From positions 20,443 to 84,442 of the forward strand of contig NZ_JANFNH010000028.1 of assembly GCF_024436055.1 (NCBI RefSeq): a stretch of 64,000 bases of DNA, given 5' to 3'. This DNA is from Streptantibioticus rubrisoli (GTDB lineage: Bacteria > Actinomycetota > Actinomycetes > Streptomycetales > Streptomycetaceae). Made by a program: the position numbers and the translations under genes. The notes beneath the pieces were generated by a model. That model was not told the DNA's origin and did not search any database. It worked only from the letters and a program-made list of their open reading frames with translations. This document shows, one piece after another, positions 53,208 through 61,731 of this stretch; within the stretch, counting starts at the first letter, position 1; each line of letters begins with the position of its first letter.

Positions 53208-54173
53208 CTACCCCGTGAAGGGGTGGACGTGGTGGTGGGGCTCGCCCTGGGCCAGTTCGATGTTGGCGTGCAGATCGTCCGCCGCCTCCAACGCACTCAC
53301 CCCGGAGGCGAGGACGCAGGCCGCGAGGACCGCCGCGATCGCCGCCGCGGGCCGTAGCACCGTCAGGCGCGCACGCGGCGGGGTCTCCAGCAGCGCGGCC
53401 ACGCGCCTGGGCACCGGCCCCGCCGAAGCCGCCAGCGCCGCCGCCGGGCGAAGCGTCGCCGGAGCCGCCGACGCCGCCAGCGCCGCCCGGCCCACCGCGC
53501 GGGCGGCCAGCCGCCGGTCACCGACCTGCGCCGCCGCCGACTCGTCCGCCCACCGCTCCAGGTGGAACGACAACGGCGCCCGCAACCCGCGCAGCGCGGG
53601 ATGCAGGCACGCCGCGAGGTCGGCGCAGATGATCAGCAGATGGTGCCGCCCCCGCAGATGCGCCCGCTCGTGCGCCAGCAGCACCTCCCGCTCCCGCGCG
53701 TCGAGCCTGCGCAGCATCCCCGCGGTGACCACCACCCGCCCGGGCCGCCCTGGCAGCGCGTAGGCGTCGGCACCGGAGTCCGGCAGCACGGTCAGATCGC
53801 CCGCGCCCCCGTGCCGGTCCGCCGTGCTGGCCGCGCGCAGCAGATCCGCCCGGTGCCGCCCAGCGGCCCGGCAGGCCGCGCAGACGGCCGCGGCCAGCAG
53901 CAGCGCGGCGAGCGCCCCGATGGGCAGGTAGATCGGGTTGCCGCGGCGCATCAGCGTCGCCGACAGGTGCCCGATCTCGGCGATGACCGGCAGCCGTAGC
54001 AGCCCGGCGGCGGTGAGCAGCGCCAGCGACCCGGTGCTCAGCAGCGCCAGCAGCGCGGCCGTCGCGGCGAGCAGCAGCGCCGCGGTGCGCGGTGCGAGGA
54101 TCTCGGCCAGCCGTCGGGCGGCCGGTACGGCGAGCAGCGGCGCGAGCAGCGGCGCCCAGACGGCCCAGGTCAA
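53208..54173 (-). CDS. M56-family metallopeptidase (BlaR1/MecR1-like sensor protease)
   Basis: The 321-residue membrane protein has four or so hydrophobic helices and a cytoplasmic zinc protease motif HERAH (LLAHERAHLRGRHH), with a downstream ERWADESAA glutamate. There is no C-terminal penicillin-binding domain, so the signal sensed is not directly a beta-lactam. The TTG start overlaps the blaI stop (TTGA), giving tight coupling. In the family, the protease cleaves the partner repressor to release target genes. Confidence 0.9.
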   Translation of the reverse strand: MTWAVWAPLLAPLLAVPAARRLAEILAPRTAALLLAATAALLALLSTGSLALLTAAGLLRLPVIAEIGHLSATLMRRGNPIYLPIGALAALLLAAAVCAACRAAGRHRADLLRAASTADRHGGAGDLTVLPDSGADAYALPGRPGRVVVTAGMLRRLDAREREVLLAHERAHLRGRHHLLIICADLAACLHPALRGLRAPLSFHLERWADESAAAQVGDRRLAARAVGRAALAASAAPATLRPAAALAASAGPVPRRVAALLETPPRARLTVLRPAAAIAAVLAACVLASGVSALEAADDLHANIELAQGEPHHHVHPFTG

Positions 54174-54628
54174 CGCGGCCTCCTCGGCTCCGGCGACCCC
54201 TTTCGGGTGGACGCGGTGTTTCGGGTGGACGCCGTGGACGCCGTGGACGCCGGGGTGCGGGAAGCATCGGTCTGGGCGAGCAGCAGCCGCAGTACCCGCT
54301 CGTCGTCGGGGGAGAGCCGGGAGACGAAGCGGGCCAGCACGCCGTTGCGGTCGTCGCCCTTCTCCAGCTCGCTGTGCATGCGCCGGGCGGCCAGCGCCGC
54401 CTCGTCCTCCACCGCCGGGGTGTAGGCGTAGGCGCGCCCGGACCGGCTGCGCACCACTGTGCCCTTGTCGTGCAGCCGGGCCAGGATGGTGGCCACCGTG
54501 GTACGGGCCAGCGTGCCGCCGAGCGACTGCTGGACCTGGGGCGGAGTCAGCGGGGCGTGGGCGGCCCACAGGGCGGCGAGGACGGCCGCCTCAAGCTCGC
54601 CCGCCGGGCGCCGCGCGATGTCCGTCAC
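54170..54628 (-). CDS. blaI: BlaI/MecI/CopY-family repressor
   Basis: The 152-residue protein has an N-terminal winged helix (LEAAVLAALWAAHAPLTPPQVQ, TTVATILARLHDKGTV) and a helical dimerisation part. The C-terminus is extended by a Thr-Ala-Ser-Thr repeat (encoded by GTGGACGCC-type repeats on the + strand, ~54190-54255) not seen in usual family members. GTG start at 54628. An operator palindrome lies 41 bases upstream. It should repress itself, the protease gene, the PAP2 gene and probably dedA. Confidence 0.94.
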   Translation of the reverse strand: MTDIARRPAGELEAAVLAALWAAHAPLTPPQVQQSLGGTLARTTVATILARLHDKGTVVRSRSGRAYAYTPAVEDEAALAARRMHSELEKGDDRNGVLARFVSRLSPDDERVLRLLLAQTDASRTPASTASTASTRNTASTRKGSPEPRRPR

Positions 54629-54668
54629 GGAATCCGTCCCCTTCCCCGTCGACTACAGTTGGCCAACA

Positions 54669-54686
54669 GTCTACGAGTCTGTAGAC
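54669..54686. promoter_or_regulatory. BlaI/MecI-type operator between blaI and PAP2 genes
   Basis: The palindrome GTCTAC-gagtct-GTAGAC sits between divergent starts at 54628 and 54745, so one site may serve both. A half-like ACTACAGT lies at 54652-54659. Confidence 0.78.
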
Positions 54687-54744
54687 ATTTGGTGGGCCGC
54701 TGCAGGCACGCCGCTCGTCGTTGATTATCGGAGGAAAGCCGCCC

Positions 54745-55395
54745 GTGCTCGCACCGCCCGCCGCCGATGTGGCCCACAGCACCCTCACCACCCTGGCCTT
54801 CGACGGCGCGCGGATCGACGGTGGTCTCTACACCGACATAACGGACTGGGCGCGCACCGCGCCGGGCTGGCTGGACGACACCATCAAGTACTGGTCGGCG
54901 TACGGCATTGTGATCTTCGCCGTCCTCATGCTGCTGGCCTGGTGGTCGGCGCGGCGGCAGCCGACCTGGACGATGACCCGGGTCCTGGCCACCCCGGTCG
55001 TGGTGGTGGTCGCCTACGTCGTCAACGACCTGCTGAAGTCCGTGGTCAAGGAGGTACGGCCGTGCCAGCAGCTGCCGCACAGCTTCAACCTGGAGGCGTG
55101 CGCCGGACCGGGTGACTGGGCGTTCCCCAGCAACCACACCGTGGTCGCCTTCAGCGCGGCCGTCGCGCTGCTGCTGGTGCACCGCAGGATCGGCTGGGTG
55201 GCGCTGCTGGCCGCGGTGGCGATGGGGGCCTCGCGGGTGTACGTCGGCGCGCACTACCCGCATGACGTGCTGGTCGGCGCCGTGGTGGGCGCCGTGGTCG
55301 CCGCCGCCCTTGTTCCGCTTGTCGGCCGTCTGGCCACTCCCGTGGTGGAGCGTGCGCGGGAGGGCCGCCTGAAGCCCTTCTTGGTGGACGTGTAG
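54745..55395 (+). CDS. PAP2-superfamily membrane phosphatase
   Basis: The 216-residue membrane protein has the three PAP2 motifs: KEVRPCQ, PSNHTVVAF and SRVYVGAHYPHDV. It dephosphorylates lipid phosphates such as undecaprenyl pyrophosphate or phosphatidate at the membrane. The GTG at 54745 is chosen because GGAGG lies ten bases upstream; a TTG at 54721 is the alternative. Its presumed control by BlaI fits a cell-envelope stress regulon with the DedA lipid transporter. Confidence 0.92.
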   Translation: MLAPPAADVAHSTLTTLAFDGARIDGGLYTDITDWARTAPGWLDDTIKYWSAYGIVIFAVLMLLAWWSARRQPTWTMTRVLATPVVVVVAYVVNDLLKSVVKEVRPCQQLPHSFNLEACAGPGDWAFPSNHTVVAFSAAVALLLVHRRIGWVALLAAVAMGASRVYVGAHYPHDVLVGAVVGAVVAAALVPLVGRLATPVVERAREGRLKPFLVDV

Positions 55396-55445
55396 TTCTC
55401 GTGGATCCCGGTGGGCCCGGCACCGCCGGGCTCCGCCGTCACGAC

Positions 55446-55473
55446 GCGTCTCGCCGCCACGGCGGCGAGACGC
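55446..55473. terminator. Bidirectional terminator between PAP2 and asnB
   Basis: GCGTCTCGCCGCC and its complement, 13 bp each with a 2-base gap, lie in the convergent space. Next to it, a 17-base segment starting TCAAAGCTCC is duplicated at 55486 and 55503, spanning the asnB stop. Confidence 0.85.
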
Positions 55474-55502
55474 GCCGCGGGGAGCTCAAAGCTCCGGTGC
55501 CG

Positions 55503-57353
55503 TCAAAGCTCCAGTGCCGTCCCGTACCTGCGTAGCCACGCGTCGATGCCCAGCACGAGTTCCGTGCTGGAACGGAAGCCCTCGCCCTCGGTGTTGACCG
55601 CCTCGCGGGTGCTCGCGAGGTTCAGCAACGGGCGTACCGGAGCGTCCTTGTCGGCCAGCAACTCGCCCAGCTCGGCGCGCAGCGCCGCGGTGTAGTGCGG
55701 GTCCTGGGTGCTGGGGTACGGGCTCTTGACCCGCCGCGCCACCGATTCCGGCAGCACATCGGCGACCGCCGCGCGCAGCAGCGACTTCTCCCGGCCGTCG
55801 AACGTCTTCATCGACCAAGGGGTGTTGAAGACGTACTGCACCAACCGGTGGTCGCAGAACGGCACCCGGACCTCAAGGCCGACCGCCATGCTCGCCCGGT
55901 CCTTGCGGTCCAGCAGGAACTGCACGAAGCGGGTCAGGTGCAGGTAGCAGATCTCCCGCATCCGCCGCTCCAGACCCGAGTCCCCTTCGCGGTACGGGAC
56001 TTCGGCCAGTGCCTCGCGGTACCGGGCGTGCCGGTAACCGGCCACGTCGATCTTGGCCAGCAGCCCGTCGTCCAGCAGTGACTCGCGGGCGCCCGCCCTG
56101 GCCCCGGCGAAGCTGCTGATGCCCAGCCGGGTCAGCCAGGGGAACGTGTCGGCCTCGACCGCCTCCTGGTCGTGGAACCACAGGTAGCCGCCGAACACCT
56201 CGTCCGCGGACTCGCCGGACAGCGCCACCGTCGACTGCTCGCGGATCGCCTTGAACAGCAGGTAGAGCGAGGTGTCGCCCTCACCGAGGCCGTACGGCAG
56301 GTCGCGCGCGGTCAGTACGGCGTCCCGGTTGCCGCGGTCCATCAGCGCGGCGGTGTCCAGCACGATGTCCCGGTGGTCGGACCGCACGTGTTCGGCGAGC
56401 GCGTGCGCGTACGGGCCGTCGGGCGTGCCGCGCAGGTCGTCCGGCCTGAAATTCTCGGTCTGTCCGACGAAGTCGACGGAGAACGACCGCACCGGGCCCT
56501 GCCCCGCCGCGGCCAGTCCGTGCGCCGCGAGCGCGGTGATCGCTGAGGAGTCCAGGCCGCCGGAGAGCAGCGTGCACAGCGGTACGTCGGCGATCAGCTG
56601 GCGCGCGACGATGTCGTCGAGCAGCTCGCGCACCGTGCGGACGGTGGTGTCCAGGTCGTCGGTGTGGTCGCGGGCCTCAAGTGCCCAGTACCGCTTGACG
56701 GTCAGCCCGCCGCGCCGCACCCGCAGCACATGGCCGGGCCGCAGTTCCCTCATGCCCTTGTAGACCGCCTGCTCCGGCGTCTTGCAGAAGGAGATCAGTT
56801 CGGCGAGCCCCTCGGCGTCCACCACCGGCCGTACCGACGGATGGGCCAGGATCGCCTTCGGCTCGGAGCCGAACAGCACACCGTCCGAGGTGGGGTAGTA
56901 GTAGAGCGGCTTGATGCCCATCCGGTCGCGGACCAGCAGCAGTTCCTCCCCCCGCGGATCCCACAGCGCGAAGGCGTACATGCCGTTGAGGTGCTCGGTG
57001 AAGTCCTCGCCCCACTCCAGGTAGGCGTGCAGGGCGACCTCGGTGTCGCTGCTGGTGCGGAAGGTGTGGCCGAGGGAGGCCAACTCGGCCCGCAGTTCCC
57101 GGTAGTTGTATATCTCGCCGCTGTACGTGGTGACGAGCACGGTGCGTCCGTCGGCCTCGACGGTCATCGGCTGCCTGCCGCCCTCGATGTCGATGACGGC
57201 GAGGCGGCGGTGCCCGAGCGCCGCGTGCCGGTCCAGCCAGCCGCCCGTGGCGTCCGGGCCGCGGCAGGCCATGGTCCGCGTCATCGCGTCGAGCGTGGCC
57301 CGCTCGCGCGTGAGGTCACTGTCGTAGGAGATCCATCCGGTGATCCCGCACAT
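55503..57353 (-). CDS. asnB: Asparagine synthetase, glutamine-hydrolysing
   Basis: The 616-residue enzyme begins MCGITGW, with Cys2 as the N-terminal nucleophile of the glutaminase domain (~1-210). The synthetase domain has the PP-loop LLSGGLDSSAI and ends in LRRYG. It makes asparagine from aspartate using glutamine and ATP. Aspartate is also the proposed nitrogen donor for CreE, but this gene lies 11 kb from the cluster in core DNA and is probably housekeeping or stress-linked. Confidence 0.95.
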   Translation of the reverse strand: MCGITGWISYDSDLTRERATLDAMTRTMACRGPDATGGWLDRHAALGHRRLAVIDIEGGRQPMTVEADGRTVLVTTYSGEIYNYRELRAELASLGHTFRTSSDTEVALHAYLEWGEDFTEHLNGMYAFALWDPRGEELLLVRDRMGIKPLYYYPTSDGVLFGSEPKAILAHPSVRPVVDAEGLAELISFCKTPEQAVYKGMRELRPGHVLRVRRGGLTVKRYWALEARDHTDDLDTTVRTVRELLDDIVARQLIADVPLCTLLSGGLDSSAITALAAHGLAAAGQGPVRSFSVDFVGQTENFRPDDLRGTPDGPYAHALAEHVRSDHRDIVLDTAALMDRGNRDAVLTARDLPYGLGEGDTSLYLLFKAIREQSTVALSGESADEVFGGYLWFHDQEAVEADTFPWLTRLGISSFAGARAGARESLLDDGLLAKIDVAGYRHARYREALAEVPYREGDSGLERRMREICYLHLTRFVQFLLDRKDRASMAVGLEVRVPFCDHRLVQYVFNTPWSMKTFDGREKSLLRAAVADVLPESVARRVKSPYPSTQDPHYTAALRAELGELLADKDAPVRPLLNLASTREAVNTEGEGFRSSTELVLGIDAWLRRYGTALEL

Positions 57354-57544
57354 AGGCGGTCTCCCCTCCTCCGGTCGGCAGCCCCGGATCCGGGGCTCGG
57401 CTCTGCCCCCGTTGGTCGCGATCCCGCGGCACGTCCGGCCACCGGACCACACCGGCTACGGTACGCCAATCTAGTTGTACGTGCCATCCGTCGCCTGAGG
57501 CAACGTATACATCCGGCCACGCTGGCCCCGTCCGGGCCGTGCGC

Positions 57545-57575
57545 TTGCACCTCACGCGACGTGAGGATGCAGTCT
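57545..57575 (+). promoter_or_regulatory. MerR-type promoter/operator of tipA
   Basis: A -35-like TTGCAC (57545-57550) and a -10-like CAGTCT (57570-57575) are separated by the over-long 19-base spacer typical of MerR-activated promoters. A perfect palindrome CCTCACG-cga-CGTGAGG (57550-57566) lies inside. This matches the autoregulated tipA promoter design. Confidence 0.85.
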
Positions 57576-57600
57576 GAACGCGAACGAAAGGACGGGGGCG

Positions 57601-58371
57601 ATGGGTCACTCGGTGGGACAGGTGGCGGCGTTCGCCGGGGTCACCGTACGGACGCTGCACCACTACGACGAGATCGGGCTGCTCAGCCCGAGCGGCCGCA
57701 GCCACGCGGGCCACCGGCGGTACGAGGACGCCGACCTGGACCGGCTGCAACAGATCCTGTACTACCGCGAACTCGGCTTCCCGCTCGACGAGATCGCGGT
57801 CCTCATCAGTGATCCCGAAGCGGACCCGATGGAGCACCTGCGCCGCCAGCACTCCGTACTGACCGAACGCATCGAGCGGTTGCGGAAGATGGCGGCCGCC
57901 GTCGAACGAGCCATGGAGGCAAGGAAGTTGGGCATCAACCTCACGCCCGAGGAGAAGTTCGAGGTCTTCGGCGACCACGACCCCGAGCAGTACGCGGAGG
58001 AGGTCGAGCAGCGCTGGGGCCGCACCGAGGCCTACCGGGAGTCACAGCTCAGGACCGCCTCGTACACCAAGGAGGACTGGCTGCGCGTCCAGGCCGAGGC
58101 GGACGACATCAACACCCGCATCGCCGCGCTGATGGACAGCGGCGCAGAGCCGATGTCCGAGGCCGCGATGGACCTCGCCGAGGAGCACCGGCAGCACATC
58201 TGCCGCAACTTCTACGACTGCACCCATCACATCCACAGCTGCATCGCCGAGATGTTCGTGAACGACGAGCGCTTCACCACCAACATCGACGCGATCAAGC
58301 CCGGTATGGCCGCCTTCATGCGGGCGGCGATGCTCGCCAACGCCGCCCGCGCCCTCCCGGAGGGGTCCTGA
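57601..58371 (+). CDS. tipA: TipA-type MerR-family regulator
   Basis: The 256-residue protein has a MerR winged helix (VAAFAGVTVRTLHHYDEIGLL), a coiled-coil dimerisation helix and a C-terminal TipAS antibiotic-binding domain (NFYDCTHH, then HSCIAEMFVNDERFT). Cys214 matches the cysteine that covalently captures thiostrepton-like thiopeptides in the family; Cys207 is nearby. It activates its own promoter upstream when a ligand binds. An internal start would give the short TipAS form. Confidence 0.95.
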   Translation: MGHSVGQVAAFAGVTVRTLHHYDEIGLLSPSGRSHAGHRRYEDADLDRLQQILYYRELGFPLDEIAVLISDPEADPMEHLRRQHSVLTERIERLRKMAAAVERAMEARKLGINLTPEEKFEVFGDHDPEQYAEEVEQRWGRTEAYRESQLRTASYTKEDWLRVQAEADDINTRIAALMDSGAEPMSEAAMDLAEEHRQHICRNFYDCTHHIHSCIAEMFVNDERFTTNIDAIKPGMAAFMRAAMLANAARALPEGS

Positions 58372-58382
58372 CGGAGGATTCC

Positions 58383-58437
58383 TGAGGGCGGGTTCTTGAG
58401 GGCGGGTTCTTGAGGGCGGGTTCCTGAGGGCGGGCGC
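58383..58437. repeat. 14-bp tandem repeat, nearly four copies
   Basis: Units TGAGGGCGGGTTCT start at 58383, 58397, 58411 and 58425, the last truncated and altered. Non-coding, directly downstream of tipA. Probably a length-variable microsatellite. Confidence 0.8.
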
Positions 58438-58565
58438 GGCCCCGGCGGCACACCACCTGGCGGGAACCCGGTGTGCCGGGGCTACGTTCATACTGGTGGG
58501 GACTTGACCAGTCCGGAGGTGGCGCAGGAGCCGGTCCGGAGCCCACGACCAGGAGTACGCCACCC

Positions 58566-59294
58566 GTGACGACCCTTGCCCTGGGCCCTGCCTGGCTCAC
58601 CGACCCACAGCAGTTGATCCAGAGCCTCGGCGGCTTCGCGCTGGTCGGGATCGCGCTGGTGGTGTTCGCCGAGTCGGGTCTGCTGATCGGCTTCTTCCTG
58701 CCCGGTGACTCGCTGCTGTTCACCACCGGACTGCTGATAGCCAACGGGCAGTACCTGCACTATCCGCTGTGGCTGGTGTGCCTGCTGGTGGCGGTCGCCG
58801 CGGTCCTCGGTGACCAGACGGGCTATCTGTTCGGCCGCAAGGTCGGCCCCTCGCTGTTCCGGCGGCCCGACTCGAAGCTGTTCAAACAGGAGAACGTGGA
58901 GAAGGCGCACGACTTCTTCGAACGCCACGGCCCGAAGTCGATCATCCTGGCCCGTTTCGTGCCGATCGTACGGACCTTCACCCCGATCATCGCCGGGGTG
59001 AGCCGGATGAACTACCGCTCGTTCTTCGTCTTCAACCTCATCGGCGGCACGATGTGGGCCGCGGGTGTGACCGTGCTCGGTTACTTCCTCGGACAGTTCG
59101 CGTTCATCCGTGACAACGTCGACGCGATCTTCGTCGTGATCGTGTTCGTCTCGGTGGTCCCGATCGCCTTCGAGTTCCTGCGGTCGCGGCGCAAGACCGC
59201 GAAGACCGTCACCACGGGCGCCGGTGGCCGCCGCGGCGCCGCGCCCGCGCCGGTCCCGCAGCAGCGTGGCCGGCACCGGGCGGCCAAACGCTGA
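58566..59294 (+). CDS. dedA: DedA-family (VTT domain) membrane protein, second copy
   Basis: The 242-residue integral membrane protein has FAESGLLIGFFLPGDSLLF and HGPKSIILARFVPIVRTFTPIIAG motifs. The C-terminal tail is basic and disordered. GTG start at 58566. It belongs to the same family as 52198-52881 but has no BlaI-like palindrome upstream, so the two are likely regulated separately. Confidence 0.93.
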   Translation: MTTLALGPAWLTDPQQLIQSLGGFALVGIALVVFAESGLLIGFFLPGDSLLFTTGLLIANGQYLHYPLWLVCLLVAVAAVLGDQTGYLFGRKVGPSLFRRPDSKLFKQENVEKAHDFFERHGPKSIILARFVPIVRTFTPIIAGVSRMNYRSFFVFNLIGGTMWAAGVTVLGYFLGQFAFIRDNVDAIFVVIVFVSVVPIAFEFLRSRRKTAKTVTTGAGGRRGAAPAPVPQQRGRHRAAKR

Positions 59295-59362
59295 GTCCTG
59301 CGGCTTGCCCGTAGCCTTGTCTGGGAAACCGGCGAAGAGGAGCGGGAAAGGGATCGCAGCAG

Positions 59363-61018
59363 GTGACGGAGAGCAAGCGGACTGACGGCGGCGCGCTGGG
59401 CACCAGCCCGCAGGACGCCAAGCCCGACTCCGACGAGGCGCACTCCGCGTTCAGCCCGCCGCTGGGGGTGCCCCTTCCCCCGGCACCGGAACCCGAGGGC
59501 TCTGCGTTCCTCCCGCCCACCCTCCCGGCGTCTCCCGTGGCGTCTCGCGGGGCGAACAGCACCACCGGAAGCCACCGCCTGCCCGCCTTCACGCCGCCCG
59601 AGGGCATCCCCGTGGTCCGGCTGCCCAGTGACGCCCCCTGGCAGGACCGGATGCGCACCATGCTGCGGATGCCGGTCGCCGAGCGCCCGGCGCCGGAGCG
59701 GATCGCCAGGACCGAGTCCGGCGGCCCGGCGGTGCCCCGCGTCCTCGACCTGACGCTGCGCATCGGCGAGCTGCTGCTGGCCGGTGGCGAGGGCGCGGAG
59801 GACGTCGAGGCGGCGATGTTCGGCGTCGCCCACGCCTACGGGCTCGACCGGGTCGAGCCCACGGTGACCTTCACCCTGCTGGCCATCACCCACCAGCCGT
59901 CACTCGTCGACGACCCGGTCACGGCCAGCCGTACCGTGCGCCGCCGCGGCACCGACTACACCCGGCTTTCCGCCGTCTTCCGGCTGATCGACGACATCAC
60001 CGCGCACGAGGCGACCCTGGAGGACGCCTACGGCAGGCTGGCCGAGATACGCCGCAACCGGCACCCGTACCCCGGTTGGCTGCTGACGCTCGGCGCCGGG
60101 GTGCTCGCGGGCGCGGCGAGCATGCTGGTCGGCGGCGGCCCGACGGTCTTCGTGGCCGCGGCCCTCGGCGCGATGCTCGGCGACCGGCTCGCCTGGCTGT
60201 GCGCGGGGCGCGGGCTGCCGGAGTTCTACCAGTTCGTCGCCGCCGCGATGCCCGCCGCCGCGATGGGCGTGCTGATGAACCTCTACGGCTCCTATCTGCC
60301 GGGCGGCGGCCATGTGCAGTCGTCCGCGGTGATCACCGGTGGGCTGTACGCGCTGATCCCCGGACGGGCGTTGGTGGCCGGGGTACAGGACGGACTGACC
60401 GGCTTCTACATCACCGCCTCGGCCCGACTGCTGGAGGTCATGTACCTGATCGTCGGCATCGTCTTCGGCGTGACGATGGTGCTGTACGTCGGGGTGAGCC
60501 TGCACGCCCAGCTCAACCCGGACGAGGCGCTCCACACCTACCAGAACGCGCCGGTGCAGCTGGTGGCGGCGATGACGCTGACGCTGGCGTTCGCGGTGCT
60601 GCTCCAGTGCGAGCGCTCGGTGCTGCCGATCGTCACGCTCAACGGCGGTGTGGCCTGGGTGGTCTACGGTGCGCTGCACTACCAGGCGAGCCTGTCGCCG
60701 ATCGCCGCGACGGCGATCGCCGCCGGGCTGGTCGGCCTGTTCGGGCAGTTGCTCTCGCGGTACCGGTTCGCCTCCGCGCTGCCGTACGTCACCGCCGCCA
60801 TCGGGCCGCTGCTGCCGGGTAGCGCCACGTACTTCGGGCTGCTCGCCTTCACCCAGGGCAAGCAGGACCTGGGGGTGGCGTCACTCGCCAAGGCGGCGGC
60901 GCTGGCGCTGGCGGTCGCGATCGGCGTCAACCTCGGTGGCGAGGTCGCCCGTATGGTCATCAGGTTCCCGGGCGGCGGCCCGGCCCGCCGCGCCGCGAAG
61001 CGCACCCGCGGCTTCTGA
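59363..61018 (+). CDS. Threonine/serine exporter family protein (ThrE)
   Basis: The 551-residue protein has a Pro-rich N-terminus (~1-115), a ThrE/DUF1212 domain (residues ~130-300: ELLLAGGEGAEDVEAAMFGVAHAYG) and a second membrane domain (~400-550) with about ten helices in total. It exports threonine and serine in Corynebacterium relatives. The GTG start at 59363 is shortly downstream of dedA and may be co-transcribed with it. Confidence 0.9.
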   Translation: MTESKRTDGGALGTSPQDAKPDSDEAHSAFSPPLGVPLPPAPEPEGSAFLPPTLPASPVASRGANSTTGSHRLPAFTPPEGIPVVRLPSDAPWQDRMRTMLRMPVAERPAPERIARTESGGPAVPRVLDLTLRIGELLLAGGEGAEDVEAAMFGVAHAYGLDRVEPTVTFTLLAITHQPSLVDDPVTASRTVRRRGTDYTRLSAVFRLIDDITAHEATLEDAYGRLAEIRRNRHPYPGWLLTLGAGVLAGAASMLVGGGPTVFVAAALGAMLGDRLAWLCAGRGLPEFYQFVAAAMPAAAMGVLMNLYGSYLPGGGHVQSSAVITGGLYALIPGRALVAGVQDGLTGFYITASARLLEVMYLIVGIVFGVTMVLYVGVSLHAQLNPDEALHTYQNAPVQLVAAMTLTLAFAVLLQCERSVLPIVTLNGGVAWVVYGALHYQASLSPIAATAIAAGLVGLFGQLLSRYRFASALPYVTAAIGPLLPGSATYFGLLAFTQGKQDLGVASLAKAAALALAVAIGVNLGGEVARMVIRFPGGGPARRAAKRTRGF

Positions 61019-61033
61019 CCCCGGCCCAACCGA

Positions 61034-61072
61034 CCGAAGGCCCCCGCCACTTGACGCGGCGGAGGCCTTCGG
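61034..61072. terminator. Bidirectional terminator between thrE and ppa
   Basis: A 15-bp stem with one mismatch (CCGAAGGCCCCCGCC / GGCGGAGGCCTTCGG) around a 9-base loop, in the convergent gap. Confidence 0.85.
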
Positions 61073-61091
61073 CAACAGGCGGTACCCAGGC

Positions 61092-61583
61092 TCAGTGGCC
61101 GCCGTGGTCCTTGAACCGCTTGTAGGACTTCTCGATCTCGGCCTCCGCCTCGGCGCGGCCGACCCAGCTGGCGCCCTCGACGGACTTGCCGGGCTCCAGG
61201 TCCTTGTAGACCTCGAAGAAGTGCTGGATCTCCAGGCGGTCGAACTCGCTCACGTGATGGATGTCACGCAGGTGCTCCACCCGCGGGTCGGAGGCCGGCA
61301 CGCAGAGCAGCTTGTCGTCGCCGCCCGCCTCGTCGGTCATCCGGAACATGCCGATCGCACGGCACTTGATCAGGCAGCCCGGAAAGGTCGGCTCGTCCAG
61401 CAGGACCAGGGCGTCCAGCGGGTCGCCGTCCTCGCCCAGGGTGTCCTCGACGAAGCCGTAGTCGGCGGGGTACATGGTCGACGTGAAGAGCCGTCGGTCC
61501 AGGCGGATACGACCGGTCTCGTGGTCCACCTCGTACTTGTTCCGCGAACCCTTCGGGATCTCGATCGTGACGTCGAACTCCAA
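61092..61583 (-). CDS. ppa: Inorganic pyrophosphatase (family I)
   Basis: The 163-residue enzyme has the active-site signature DGDPLDALV and the start [19 protein letters not shown]. It hydrolyses pyrophosphate and drives biosynthetic reactions. The TTG at 61583 behind GGAGGA gives the usual family length; an ATG at 61604 would add seven residues. Divergent from dacB. Strongly conserved housekeeping gene. Confidence 0.96.
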   Translation of the reverse strand: MEFDVTIEIPKGSRNKYEVDHETGRIRLDRRLFTSTMYPADYGFVEDTLGEDGDPLDALVLLDEPTFPGCLIKCRAIGMFRMTDEAGGDDKLLCVPASDPRVEHLRDIHHVSEFDRLEIQHFFEVYKDLEPGKSVEGASWVGRAEAEAEIEKSYKRFKDHGGH

Positions 61584-61731
61584 GGCTCCTCCAACATCAG
61601 CCATGATCAGCACATACTTCGGATGATTAAGTGTCCCCCACGCAGGTGTGTGGTCGCGAAAGGGGCTGGTCCAGGGTGCGACGACGGGGGTCCGGCCACG
61701 TTCCGGACGTGGTCCGCGAAGGGGTCCGTTC

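Noticed and set aside
55503..57353. Asparagine synthetase as a cluster amidotransferase adding nitrogen to the polyketide
   Set aside because: It lies beyond the cluster terminator and among core genes, and has a canonical AsnB architecture.
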